From the NCBI GenBank assembly GCA_016719015.1, contig JADKAZ010000006.1, positions 1 to 64,000 on the forward strand: DNA of 64,000 nt, in the 5' to 3' direction. The notes beneath the pieces were generated by a model. That model was not told the DNA's origin. It did no database searches and worked only from the letters and a program-made list of their open reading frames with translations. The position numbers and the translations under genes were made by a program. Shown here piece after piece: positions 24,687 to 33,337 of the stretch (positions are counted from its first letter, which is position 1; each line of letters starts with the position of its first letter). Origin of the DNA: Chitinophagaceae bacterium. GTDB taxonomy: Bacteria > Bacteroidota > Bacteroidia > Chitinophagales > Chitinophagaceae.

Positions 24687-25907
24687 TTATCTTCTTCGCC
24701 GGTCCTGAGATGAGCGATGAAACTTTCGCTGCGGTCCACTACTTCCTGTGCGAATGCGGGGATGATACGAGGGACCGGGACCAAGCTCTTTCGGCACTTC
24801 AGCTTTCGGCACTTCTTTTTCTAATAATTTTTCAATAGCAGCAAATTTGTTTTGCTCTTTTTCCCCGACCAATGTAAAGGCTGCGCCATCTGCTTCTGCC
24901 CGGGCAGTGCGGCCGATGCGGTGAACATAATCTTCCCCATCACCCGGCACATCATAATTAATAACCACATCAATGGTATCAATATCAATACCCCGGCTTA
25001 ATATATCTGTTGCAACCAATACAGGTATACGGCCACTTGTAAACTTACTCAACACATCCTCCCGTTGTGCCTGTTCCAGGTCACTATGAATTTCTTCTAC
25101 ATTCAATCCACCCTGTTTCAATTCCCGGGTCAGTTGCTTTACTGTTTGCTTGCGGCTGCAAAATACCAATGCATTTTTATAAGGGGTTTGCTTCAACAGC
25201 ATTTTAATTAACGGCAATTTTTGCTGCTCATACACTACAAAAGCTTTTTGAATGATCTTCTCCGGGGGTTTTGATATAGCGATATTTATCTCTACGGGAT
25301 TTTTTAAAATTCGTCTTGCCAGCTGGCGTATCTTATCCGGCATCGTTGCAGAGAAAAGCAACGTTTGTCGTTCTGCAGAAAGCACGGCAATAATCTTATT
25401 GATATCATCCTGGAAACCCATGTCCAGCATCCTGTCCGCTTCATCCAGTACTAAAAATTGCAGGCCCTTCATATTCACATATCCCATATTAAGATGGGCA
25501 ATCATACGGCCCGGAGTGCAGACAATAATATCTGCACCCATTTGCAATGCTTTTTTCTCTGCTACATAATTCTGGGCATCATTACCGCCATAGATAGCAA
25601 TAGAACTCAGGTGAGTAAAATAGGAAAGTCCTTCTATATGCTGTGAAATCTGTATCGCCAATTCTCTTGTAGGAACAATTATCAGGGCACCCACTTTTCC
25701 GTCTACATGATTGGCCAATAGGCGATTCATCACCGGCAATAGAAAAGCTGCTGTTTTACCAGTACCTGTTTGTGCAGAAGCAATTACATCACGTCCCTCC
25801 ATAATAGGTGGAATCACCTGTTCCTGCACAGGCGTTGCTGTTTCGTAATTTGACGCTTCAATTCCCTCTAAAAGGTTGGGATGAAAATTAAACTCGGTAA
25901 AACGCAA
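24687..25907 (-). CDS. rhlE: DEAD-box RNA helicase, RhlE-like
   Basis: An ATP-dependent RNA helicase with all motifs: the Q motif (NYETATPVQEQVIPPI), AQTGTGKTAAFLLP (I), PTRELAIQI (Ia), TPGRM (Ib), VLDEADRMLDMGF (II), LLFSATMP (III), and in domain 2 NALVFCSR, DILSRGIDIDTIDVVINYD (V) and HRIGRTARAE (VI). A basic tail (RKFHRSSQDRRRR) may bind RNA. I choose a TTG start at 25907 (LRFTEFNFHPNLLEG), matching the usual MRFTEFN start of relatives and giving about 406 residues; the ATG at 26045 would add an implausible extension overlapping the Smr gene. Confidence 0.92.
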   Translation of the reverse strand: MRFTEFNFHPNLLEGIEASNYETATPVQEQVIPPIMEGRDVIASAQTGTGKTAAFLLPVMNRLLANHVDGKVGALIIVPTRELAIQISQHIEGLSYFTHLSSIAIYGGNDAQNYVAEKKALQMGADIIVCTPGRMIAHLNMGYVNMKGLQFLVLDEADRMLDMGFQDDINKIIAVLSAERQTLLFSATMPDKIRQLARRILKNPVEINIAISKPPEKIIQKAFVVYEQQKLPLIKMLLKQTPYKNALVFCSRKQTVKQLTRELKQGGLNVEEIHSDLEQAQREDVLSKFTSGRIPVLVATDILSRGIDIDTIDVVINYDVPGDGEDYVHRIGRTARAEADGAAFTLVGEKEQNKFAAIEKLLEKEVPKAEVPKELGPGPSYHPRIRTGSSGPQRKFHRSSQDRRRR

Positions 25908-26013
25908 AATGGTTTCTTTTATGAAAAAAGCGAAGGTAGTTGAAAAATGCCGATGTCGTCTATTAGTACTAATTACATCACTTTTTGAATTTGTCAGATA
26001 GTTTTGTGTAGTA

Positions 26014-26268
26014 TCAGAACTTAAAATAAACAAACAGCCTCCCAAAATTCTTACTGTCGTTCTCTATACGGTGATATTGTTTTTTAATATGCGGCTGTTG
26101 CAAGAACCGTTCTACTTTCTTACGAAGCTGACCACTGCCTTTACCGGGTATTATTTCCACTTCCCGTATCCTTTTTTCAATTGCATCATCAAAAGCCTGT
26201 TGAAGGGCATCGTCTATAGCTCTGCTGTTATTATAAATATGATGAAGGTCAAGTTTAATTCGGGACAT
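26014..26268 (-). CDS. Small Smr-domain protein
   Basis: An 84-residue protein made of one Smr domain, the nuclease-like module found at the C-terminus of MutS2. It starts with the LDLHHIYNNSRAIDDAL motif and has the loop IIPGKGSGQLRKKVERFL, where the usual His-Gly-x-Gly is Pro-Gly-Lys-Gly. Small stand-alone Smr proteins are known in Bacteroidota; whether this one cleaves RNA or DNA is uncertain given the changed loop. It lies about 105 bases upstream of rhlE in the same direction and may be co-transcribed. Confidence 0.82.
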   Translation of the reverse strand: MSRIKLDLHHIYNNSRAIDDALQQAFDDAIEKRIREVEIIPGKGSGQLRKKVERFLQQPHIKKQYHRIENDSKNFGRLFVYFKF

Positions 26269-26350
26269 AGTGCAGGTGTTTCACAATTCTTTAGAAATTG
26301 AGGTACAATAATAATGCACTATTGCCGTATAAAAGAATACCACTTGAGAA

Positions 26351-27007
26351 ATGAAGTTTCTTTTACCACCAGTCCTGCTTGCCTGTTTAATGATATTCGC
26401 TTCTTTTAGAAGCACTAAACAAATATCTCTATCAACTGTTCCGTCCTCCCCTCTTTCCACTTACTCTGCTGCCTGGAATGATACAAAATACCTCAGGTGT
26501 AATACTGCCGCTAATGCAAAGTATATGACTGCAACTGAAAAGGAAGTTATCTATATCCTGAACCTGGCAAGAATGAATCCGGTTCTTTTTGCCAGTACAG
26601 TTGTAAAAAAATATCCTGATACTTATTTTAATGGCTACATGAAAAACTCAGCCTATTATAAATCGCTGTTAGATACCATGAGCAGGTTGAAAACAATGAA
26701 CCTGCTTTACCCCGACTCCCTTTGTTTTGCGGGTGCCCAATGCCATGCATTAAACTCAGGAGCTGAAGGGTATGTAGGCCACAACCGAAGCACCGAGGAA
26801 TGCCGGAAAAAATGGTATTACAATGGTGAATGTTGCAATTATGGCCATAATAACCCGTTAGATATCATTATGTCCTTATTGATTGATGAAGATGTACCAT
26901 CACTCGGTCACCGGAATATTTGTCTGGGTTCCTATAAAAAGATCGGCGTATCTATACAATTTCACCGGGTATACAGGTACACAGCCGTCCTGGATTTTCA
27001 CTATTAA
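26351..27007 (+). CDS. Exported CAP-domain-like protein
   Basis: A 218-residue protein with a signal peptide (KFLLPPVLLACLMIFASF) and features of a CAP/SCP domain: TATEKEVIYILNLARMNPVLF at about residue 57, LCFAGAQCHALNSGAEGYVGHN (the family's first His), GECCNYGHNNPLDIIMSLLIDE, and SLGHRNICLGSYKKIGVSI (second His and the conserved GHR-x-x motif). Several cysteines (CRKKW, ECC, ICLG) could form disulfides in the periplasm. The biochemical role of bacterial CAP proteins is unclear. It stands alone between the Smr gene (divergent) and the WG-repeat gene. Confidence 0.82.
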   Translation: MKFLLPPVLLACLMIFASFRSTKQISLSTVPSSPLSTYSAAWNDTKYLRCNTAANAKYMTATEKEVIYILNLARMNPVLFASTVVKKYPDTYFNGYMKNSAYYKSLLDTMSRLKTMNLLYPDSLCFAGAQCHALNSGAEGYVGHNRSTEECRKKWYYNGECCNYGHNNPLDIIMSLLIDEDVPSLGHRNICLGSYKKIGVSIQFHRVYRYTAVLDFHY

Positions 27008-27122
27008 CAGCTCCCCCATAATAAAAATCATCCTCCCTGCTGCCGTACATCATAACTGACGGCTGAACAGAGATGTAGCTTACACAAGGTAAAATCAAAT
27101 TAGTAACCTTAAAGCTACTGTT

Positions 27123-27707
27123 ATGAAATACAATTTTTTACTCGGTGCAATATTGATTTCAATGGCAGGTTATGGACAGGCATGGACCAAGGAATACGAC
27201 CATGTGGACGATTGTGTTTGCGGTTTATCTCTTGTAGGAAAAGGTGATAAACATGGATTTGCTGATAAAGACGGGAAATTAATAGTGCCACTTATTTATG
27301 ATGAAGCAATGACCTTTTCTGAAGGAATGGCAGCCGTAAAACAGGATGGCAAATGGGGATTTTTAGACAGCACGGGCAAACTGGTTGTTCCGCTTAAATA
27401 TACTGATGCCATGTCTTTTCATAATAACCTGGCAATTGTAAGCAACGGAAGCAGCTATGGATTTATAGATAAAACCGGTAAAGCGTTAATAAACCTCATA
27501 TATGATAATGCAATGAAATTTTCTGAAGGGTTGGCTGCAGTCAGTAAGAATAATCAATGGGGATATATCGACATAACCGGAAAAGAAATAATCGGTTTCA
27601 AATATGGCTTCGCTGGCTTTTTTGACGAAGGGGTTGCTAAAGTAATGAAAGACGGCAAATGGATAATGATTGACAAGACTGGTAAAAAAGTTGCCGATGC
27701 CGAATAA
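27123..27707 (+). CDS. Exported WG-repeat protein
   Basis: A 194-residue protein with a signal peptide (MKYNFLLGAILISMAGYGQA) followed by six WG (KWG) repeats of about 23-25 residues, for example GKWGFLDSTGKLVVPLKY, SSYGFIDKTGKALINLIY and NQWGYIDITGKEIIGFKY. Two Cys (DDCVCG) stand at the N-terminal end of the repeats. WG-repeat proteins are thought to be beta-repeat binding modules; no partner is indicated here. A terminator-like hairpin follows at 27739-27766. Confidence 0.88.
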   Translation: MKYNFLLGAILISMAGYGQAWTKEYDHVDDCVCGLSLVGKGDKHGFADKDGKLIVPLIYDEAMTFSEGMAAVKQDGKWGFLDSTGKLVVPLKYTDAMSFHNNLAIVSNGSSYGFIDKTGKALINLIYDNAMKFSEGLAAVSKNNQWGYIDITGKEIIGFKYGFAGFFDEGVAKVMKDGKWIMIDKTGKKVADAE

Positions 27708-27738
27708 GTGATAATCAATAACTGAATACTAATTATCT

Positions 27739-27766
27739 AAGCAGCCTTATTCACAGGCTGCTTTAT
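27739..27766 (+). terminator. Terminator-like hairpin after the WG-repeat gene
   Basis: AAGCAGCC and GGCTGCTT form an 8-bp stem with a 9-base loop, followed by TTATT. It lies between two convergent genes, 32 bases after the WG-repeat stop. Confidence 0.65.
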
Positions 27767-30700
27767 TACATATTCCTTCTGTACTGTCCGCCCACCTCAT
27801 ACAAAGCATGGGTAATCTGGCCCAATGAACAATATTTAACCGTTTCCATCAGTTCAGCAAAAAGGTTTCCATTATTAATAGCGACGGTCTTCAATCGTTG
27901 CAGCATTTCCGAAGATTTATTTTCATTCCGTTTCCAAAAAGCTCTCAGATTTTGTATCTGCTGCTCCTTTTCTTCGGTAGTACTTCGAATTACTTCAGTA
28001 GGCAAAATCGTAGGACTTCCCTTTTTATTCAAAAATGTATTCACCCCAATAAGCGGCAATTCACCGGAATGTTTCTGGTGTTCATAAAACAAACTCTCTT
28101 CCTGAATTTTATTACGCTGATACATCCTTTCCATGGCACCCAGCACTCCACCTCTCTCAGTGATGCGGTCAAATTCAGCTAAAACAGCTTCTTCCACCAA
28201 ATCGGTCAACTCTTCAATAAGAAACGACCCCTGGTTGGGGTTTTCATTTTTGGCAGTGCCCAGTTCCCGGTTAATGATTAGTTGAATAGCCATGGCCCGG
28301 CGAACACTTTCTTCAGTGGGTGTTGTGATGGCTTCATCATAGGCGTTAGTGTGGAGTGAATTACAATTATCATAAATAGCATACAATGCCTGTAGCGTAG
28401 TCCGGATATCATTGAAATCAATTTCCTGGGCATGTAAGCTTCTGCCCGATGTCTGAATATGATACTTCAGCATCTGGCTGCGTTTATTGGCTTTGTATTT
28501 ATACTTCATTGCCTTGGCCCAGATACGTCTTGCCACACGGCCGATTACACTGTATTCAGGATCCATGCCATTGCTAAAAAAGAAAGAAAGGTTTGGCGCA
28601 AATTCATCAATGTTCATTCCACGGCTTAAATAATATTCCAGGTAGGTAAATCCGTTAGACAATGTAAATGCCAATTGGGTGATTGGATTAGCTCCTGCTT
28701 CTGCAATATGATAACCACTTATTGATACTGAATAAAAATTGCGGATTTTATTTTCAATAAAATATTCCTGTACATCTCCCATCAATTTTAATGCAAACTC
28801 TGTAGAAAAAATACAGGTATTTTGTGCCTGGTCTTCTTTTAAAATATCAGCCTGCACCGTACCACGAACTTGCGATAATGCCTCCGCTTTAATTTTTTCA
28901 TATACTTCTTTTGGCAATACATCTGCGCCGGACAACCCAAGCAATCGTAACCCTAACCCGTTATTTCCAACAGGCAAAGCCCCCTGCAGCTCTCCTTTTA
29001 CCGGTGTAACAGGCTTGCCATCTGTTCCAACATATTTCGAAAGCTGATCAATTTTAAATTTAGATTCTATTACCCTGTTGACTTCATCTTTTAAATTATT
29101 GGCCAGTATATATTTTTCACATTGCTGGTCAATAGCTGCATTCATAAAAAATGCCAGCAGCATTGGTGCCGGGCCGTTAATCGTCATTGAGACAGAGGTC
29201 TTTGGATCACATAAATCGAAGCCGCTGTATAATTTTTTTGCATCATCAACTGTTGCAATGCTTACGCCACTGTTTCCTACTTTACCATAAATATCAGGAC
29301 GATCGTCGGGGTCTTCTCCATACAATGTCACCGAATCGAATGCTGTGGACAAACGTTTGGCAGGTTGCTCCACACTTACATAGTGAAAGCGTCTGTTCGT
29401 TCTCTCTGGTCCTCCTTCCCCGGCAAACATTCTTGTCGGGTCTTCGCCTTCTCTTTTCAATGGAAACACACCGGCTGTAAATGGAAAATGACCGGGAACA
29501 TTTTCCTGTGCCTGCCATTGCAATATATCACCCCAGTCTTTGTATTTGGGCAATACAACTTTAGGAATCCTGGTACCACTCAGGCTTTTAGTTACCATGG
29601 ATTGCTTAATCACTTTATCCCTGACTGTATATTCATAAAAATCTTTATTATACTCAGCAATTTTATTAGGCCAGTTGGTAATTAGCTTTTTTGCAACAGG
29701 GGTTAACTGGTCTGTATAAAAATCAATTTGCTGTTGAATAATTGATAATAAAGATGGATCTGCCTTTTCTTTTAATGTCTCCAACGAGCCATGTAACTGA
29801 TAAAGTTTAGTTGCAATAGCAGCTTGTTCTTTTACCAATTTATCATAGCTCCTGTTATTCTCCGCTATTTCAGCCAAATAACGAATGCGGCTGGCGGGAA
29901 TAATGGCCTGCGAAACTTTAGCTGTGGCCGAAAAATGATATTCCCCAAATGTTGTTTGTGTCTTTGCTTCTATTTTTTTCAGCAGTAATTCAAACAAATG
30001 ATTGACTCCATCATCGTTGAACTTACTCGCCATCGTTCCGATAATTGGCAGCTCTTCATCTTTTGCTGCAAACAGTTTGTGATTTCTTTTATACTGCTTT
30101 TTTACATCTGCCAAGGCATCTAATGCTCCTGCTTTATCAAATTTATTGATGCAAACCAGATCTGCATAGTCCAGCATGTTTATTTTTTCCAGTTGTGATG
30201 CAGCACCATATTCCGGCGTCATCACATACATACTGACATCACAATAATCCAAAATCGAAGCATCACTTTGTCCAACTCCCGCAGATTCAAGAATGATAAA
30301 ATCAAACTTCGCAACTTTACAAATATCAATGGCCTCTTGCATGGCACTGCTTAATGCAGTGTTGTCATCCCTTGTTGCCAAACTTCTCATATAAGCTCTT
30401 GGATGCGAAATCGCATTCATTCTTATTCTGTCGCCCAGCAATGCACCACCCGTTTTTTTCTTTGAGGGATCAACAGAAATAACGGCAATTGTTTTATCCG
30501 TAAAATTTACCAGGAAGCGGCGAACGATTTCATCCGTTACAGATGATTTGCCGGCTCCTCCTGTTCCTGTAATTCCAAGTACCGGTATACGGACGGCAGG
30601 TGCTGTGCTTTCAATCGCTGTGGCTACACCATTCTCCGCATTAGTAATTTGTCTTGCTATTACCCTTACATCTTTTACCTCCTCCAGTTTCATCGCAGTT

Positions 30701-31149
30701 TTATAAGCTGCTTTTCCGTTCAATACTACATCACATTGTTTTATTACATCCTCAATCATACCCTCCAAACCCATGTGACGGCCATCATCCGGGCTATAAA
30801 TCCTGGTGATGCCATATTGATGCAGTTCGTCAATTTCTGTTGGCAAAATGGTACCTCCGCCACCACCGAAGATTTTAATATGGCCGCAGCCATTTTCTTC
30901 CAGCAGGTCTTTCATGTATTTGAAAAATTCCACATGACCGCCCTGGTAACTGGTAATAGCAATACCCTGCACATCTTCTTCAATAGCTGTTTCCACTATT
31001 TCTTTTACAGATCGGTTGTGACCAAGATGAATAATCTCTGCACCTAAACTCTGCATAATACGGCGCATAATATTAATAGCTGCATCATGACCGTCAAAAA
31101 GACTGGCTGCCGTAACAATACGAACCTTATTGGTAGGGGTATAACTCAT
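27766..31149 (-). CDS. icmF: Fused isobutyryl-CoA mutase (IcmF): B12 domain, G-protein chaperone and mutase
   Basis: A protein of about 1127 residues with the IcmF order. The adenosylcobalamin-binding domain is N-terminal (residues about 5-140, SLFDGHDAAINIMRRIM with the axial His). A MeaI-type GTPase chaperone follows (Walker A GITGTGGAGKSSVTDE, NKFDKAGALDAL). The (beta/alpha)8 mutase domain starts near residue 530 (PFTAGVFPLKREGEDPTRMF, AGEGGPERTNRRFHY). Selectivity positions read Phe in TAGVF and Gln in DQAQNTCIF, the isobutyryl/butyryl-CoA pair, not the Tyr/Arg of methylmalonyl-CoA mutase. The start is the ATG of MSYTPTNKVR at 31149. It links valine or butyrate carbon to central metabolism. 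Confidence 0.94.
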   Translation of the reverse strand: MSYTPTNKVRIVTAASLFDGHDAAINIMRRIMQSLGAEIIHLGHNRSVKEIVETAIEEDVQGIAITSYQGGHVEFFKYMKDLLEENGCGHIKIFGGGGGTILPTEIDELHQYGITRIYSPDDGRHMGLEGMIEDVIKQCDVVLNGKAAYKTAMKLEEVKDVRVIARQITNAENGVATAIESTAPAVRIPVLGITGTGGAGKSSVTDEIVRRFLVNFTDKTIAVISVDPSKKKTGGALLGDRIRMNAISHPRAYMRSLATRDDNTALSSAMQEAIDICKVAKFDFIILESAGVGQSDASILDYCDVSMYVMTPEYGAASQLEKINMLDYADLVCINKFDKAGALDALADVKKQYKRNHKLFAAKDEELPIIGTMASKFNDDGVNHLFELLLKKIEAKTQTTFGEYHFSATAKVSQAIIPASRIRYLAEIAENNRSYDKLVKEQAAIATKLYQLHGSLETLKEKADPSLLSIIQQQIDFYTDQLTPVAKKLITNWPNKIAEYNKDFYEYTVRDKVIKQSMVTKSLSGTRIPKVVLPKYKDWGDILQWQAQENVPGHFPFTAGVFPLKREGEDPTRMFAGEGGPERTNRRFHYVSVEQPAKRLSTAFDSVTLYGEDPDDRPDIYGKVGNSGVSIATVDDAKKLYSGFDLCDPKTSVSMTINGPAPMLLAFFMNAAIDQQCEKYILANNLKDEVNRVIESKFKIDQLSKYVGTDGKPVTPVKGELQGALPVGNNGLGLRLLGLSGADVLPKEVYEKIKAEALSQVRGTVQADILKEDQAQNTCIFSTEFALKLMGDVQEYFIENKIRNFYSVSISGYHIAEAGANPITQLAFTLSNGFTYLEYYLSRGMNIDEFAPNLSFFFSNGMDPEYSVIGRVARRIWAKAMKYKYKANKRSQMLKYHIQTSGRSLHAQEIDFNDIRTTLQALYAIYDNCNSLHTNAYDEAITTPTEESVRRAMAIQLIINRELGTAKNENPNQGSFLIEELTDLVEEAVLAEFDRITERGGVLGAMERMYQRNKIQEESLFYEHQKHSGELPLIGVNTFLNKKGSPTILPTEVIRSTTEEKEQQIQNLRAFWKRNENKSSEMLQRLKTVAINNGNLFAELMETVKYCSLGQITHALYEVGGQYRRNM

Positions 31150-31164
31150 AAAAATAAGAATGAG

Positions 31165-31172
31165 CAAATTTA
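31165..31172 (-). promoter_or_regulatory. Candidate -7 box TAAATTTG for icmF
   Basis: An exact TAnnTTTG match on the minus strand, about 16 bases upstream of the icmF ATG, giving a very short leader. No TTG -33 element is evident. Confidence 0.4.
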
Positions 31173-31398
31173 GCCTAAAAAACGAATGCCCATCCGACCG
31201 TTTGTTTGGTTCTTACGCATTATAGACCAAGTCATCCAGGCGGGCCTGTTAACCTGATGGAGTGATAAACTGCATATTGCCAGAGGAAAAGGAGAAAAAG
31301 AGTTGTTTCCTTATTAATTTTTAATCAAATCCCCATTCTCTCTTTTGCCTCTGTGCGATGTACTCATTCAATTGCAAGCGGTTAAGTACATTTGCCAA

Positions 31399-32889
31399 AT
31401 GCAGCAGCTTGTAGCACATATCACTTCATTATATAAACAGTGGAAAGGAGATGAACCGTTATCGGTTGATGTTTTGCCACAAAGCGGTAGTGAACGCCGT
31501 TATTTCCGGCTTCATGCCCGCCCGGATGACACAGTCGGACGGGGAAAGAGCAGTTCCGTCATCGGAACATATGGCGCCAATGTAAAAGAAAATGAAACAT
31601 TTATTTATTTCTCCCGCCAATTCAAAGAAAATAAATTGTCTGTTCCGGAAATACTGGCCATTAGTGATGATGGAATGTATTACCTGCAGGAAGATTTCGG
31701 CAATGTGTCATTACTCGACCACCTTGAATCAAAAGGCTTCACAGATGAAGTATATGGACTTTTCAAAAAAAGCCTGGAAGCATTAGTACAGTTACAGGTA
31801 AAAGGTGATGCGGGATTAGACTACAACAGTCATTGTCTTACCAATACAGAATTTGGGAAACAGGCCATACTGGCCGACCTGCTTTACTTCAAATATTATT
31901 TCTTAGATGCACTACGTAAACCCTACGATAAACAAAAACTGATTGAAGATTTTGATGCGTTAAGTAATTATCTGACGCATACAGAATATAAATATTTTAT
32001 GTTCCGGGATTTTCAAAGCCGGAATATTATGGTAACCCCTGATAACCAGGTTCACTTTATCGACTACCAGGGAGGCATGAAGGGTGCTCCGCAATATGAT
32101 GTAGCTTCTATGCTATGGCAGGCAAGGGCCAATCTTCCGGACGATTGGAAAAATGATTTACTCGAAGGCTACATGGATAGTTTTGCTGAAATTATCGGTC
32201 AACCTATAGATAAAGCGATTTTTCGCAGCCAGTATAATGGCTATGTATTAATCAGATTATTACAGGTGCTGGGTGCCTATGGTTTTCGTGGATTGTTTGA
32301 GCGAAAAGCCCAGTTCCTGACCAGTATTCCCCTGGCATTACGTAACCTTCGGGACTTTTTTAATAACCAGAGTGTAGGTATTTCAGTACCAGAATTTAAA
32401 AAAGTGCTGGACATGTGTGTGGCGGACGAAGTGATTGAACAGTTTACCCCAACACAGGCAACTGAGCAAACACCATTAGTCATTAAAGTAAGCAGCTTCT
32501 CCTACCGGAAACAAATTCCGGTGGATGATAGTGGAAATGGTGGCGGATTTATTTTCGATTGCCGGGGAATTTTAAATCCGGGCAGGGTAGATAGTATGAA
32601 AACACAAACCGGAAGGGATAAGGAAGTAAAAGATTTTTTAGAACAGCAAACCAAAATGCCTGAATTTTTAAATAGTGTATTTGATATTGTTGATATTACC
32701 GTGGAAGAATATATTAAAAGGGATTTTGAAAGCCTGATGATCAGTTTTGGTTGTACCGGCGGCCAGCACCGGAGTGTATATGCTGCTGATGCAATGGCAA
32801 GACATCTGAAAAATAAATTCAAAGTGAAGATTGAACTAAATCATTGGGTGCAGGATGAAAAGAATTGGATAAATACCCCCAACCCCTAA
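31399..32889 (+). CDS. AmgK-like sugar kinase fused to a RapZ C-terminal domain
   Basis: About 496 residues, two domains. The N-terminal half is an aminoglycoside-phosphotransferase-fold kinase: QEDFGNVSLLDHL, then FRDFQSRNIMV and VHFIDYQGGMKGAPQYDVA, matching the Brenner-type RDYxSRN and DFQD motifs of AmgK, the MurNAc/GlcNAc 1-kinase. The C-terminal half (about residue 360 on) resembles RapZ: FIFDCRGILNPGRVD, then SFGCTGGQHRSVYAAD, which carries the Cys-Thr-Gly and Arg of the glucosamine-6-phosphate pocket. The next functional gene is MurU-like, the following enzyme of the same salvage route. The start is the ATG of MQQLVAHIT. The last codons (NTPNP, stop) lie inside the left inverted repeat of the DUF559 cassette. 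Confidence 0.85.
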   Translation: MQQLVAHITSLYKQWKGDEPLSVDVLPQSGSERRYFRLHARPDDTVGRGKSSSVIGTYGANVKENETFIYFSRQFKENKLSVPEILAISDDGMYYLQEDFGNVSLLDHLESKGFTDEVYGLFKKSLEALVQLQVKGDAGLDYNSHCLTNTEFGKQAILADLLYFKYYFLDALRKPYDKQKLIEDFDALSNYLTHTEYKYFMFRDFQSRNIMVTPDNQVHFIDYQGGMKGAPQYDVASMLWQARANLPDDWKNDLLEGYMDSFAEIIGQPIDKAIFRSQYNGYVLIRLLQVLGAYGFRGLFERKAQFLTSIPLALRNLRDFFNNQSVGISVPEFKKVLDMCVADEVIEQFTPTQATEQTPLVIKVSSFSYRKQIPVDDSGNGGGFIFDCRGILNPGRVDSMKTQTGRDKEVKDFLEQQTKMPEFLNSVFDIVDITVEEYIKRDFESLMISFGCTGGQHRSVYAADAMARHLKNKFKVKIELNHWVQDEKNWINTPNP

Positions 32890-32896
32890 AGGGGAG
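32876..32896 (+). repeat. Left 21-bp inverted repeat of the DUF559 cassette
   Basis: CCCCCAA followed by CCCCTAAAGGGGAG. It is read as Thr-Pro-Asn-Pro-stop at the end of the AmgK-RapZ frame. It is an exact inverse of 33313-33333. Confidence 0.9.
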
Positions 32897-32922
32897 CAAT
32901 GAACTAAAGCACTAGTTTCCTT

Positions 32923-33312
32923 ATGGCAAACAAAATGCACAATGGAGCTATAAAATCCATGTACCAAAGAGCAAGGGAGTTAAGAAACAATTCCACTCAT
33001 GCTGAAATAATATTATGGGGATATTTAAAAGCAAAACCATTAGGATATAAATTTAGGCGTCAACATCCTTATGCTATTTATATCTTAGATTTTTATTGTC
33101 ATTCGTTAAAACTATGTATTGAAGTGGATGGAAATATACATACTATTAAAGATGTAAAAGAGAATGACCTGATACGGCAAAAGCATTTAGAAGATGATGG
33201 AATAAAAGTAATACGTTTTGAAAACAGTAATCTTGTAGAAAAACCAGAATTAGTATTTAAAGAAATAGAGTCTATTCTCCAAACATTAACTAATGAAGAC
33301 AAACGACCATAA
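32923..33312 (+). CDS. DUF559 protein, Vsr-like endonuclease fold
   Basis: A 129-residue DUF559 protein. This family is related to very-short-patch-repair endonucleases with a PD-(D/E)XK-type core. Visible features: ARELRNNSTHAEIILWGYLK at the N-terminus, then FRRQHPYAIYILDFYCHSLK with Asp56, then LCIEVDGNIH with Glu67 and Asp69, and the closing strand IKVIRFENSNLVEKP. The length is typical. It lies in the same direction as the flanking kinase and murU genes but has no metabolic link to them. Its stop is one base before the right inverted repeat. It is probably the enzyme of the small cassette, though no activity has been shown for the family in this setting. Confidence 0.9.
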   Translation: MANKMHNGAIKSMYQRARELRNNSTHAEIILWGYLKAKPLGYKFRRQHPYAIYILDFYCHSLKLCIEVDGNIHTIKDVKENDLIRQKHLEDDGIKVIRFENSNLVEKPELVFKEIESILQTLTNEDKRP

Positions 33313-33333
33313 CTCCCCTTTAGGGGTTGGGGG
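33313..33333 (-). repeat. Right 21-bp inverted repeat of the DUF559 cassette
   Basis: CTCCCCTTTAGGGG followed by TTGGGGG, an exact reverse complement of 32876-32896. An open frame crosses it into the MurU-like gene without a stop. Confidence 0.9.
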
Positions 33334-33337
33334 TGCA

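Larger units (their letters stand above)
32876..33333. mobile_element. Putative DUF559 cassette bounded by perfect 21-bp inverted repeats
   Basis: The left repeat (32876-32896) and right repeat (33313-33333) are exact reverse complements, 21 of 21 bases, each containing the palindromic core CCCCTAAAGGGG or CCCCTTTAGGGG. They enclose a single gene. GCAATGA occurs at 32896-32902 and again at 33335-33341, directly next to the right repeat; the second copy contains the ATG of the murU-like gene. The left repeat supplies the stop codon of the upstream kinase gene. This fits insertion of a unit between two co-functional genes, although the mechanism is unknown. Confidence 0.65.

Noticed and set aside
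25908..26045. N-terminal extension of RhlE from an upstream ATG
   Set aside because: No similarity to the family, overlaps the Smr gene, and a TTG start matches the usual N-terminus.
31387..31394. TACATTTG box upstream of the AmgK-RapZ gene
   Set aside because: It matches the -7 consensus but lies only four bases before the ATG, which would give a leaderless message; too weak to list as a promoter.
33293..33337. Upstream start for murU crossing the right inverted repeat
   Set aside because: Would place the start inside the DUF559 gene; residues before MIFSAG are repeat-derived and not conserved.
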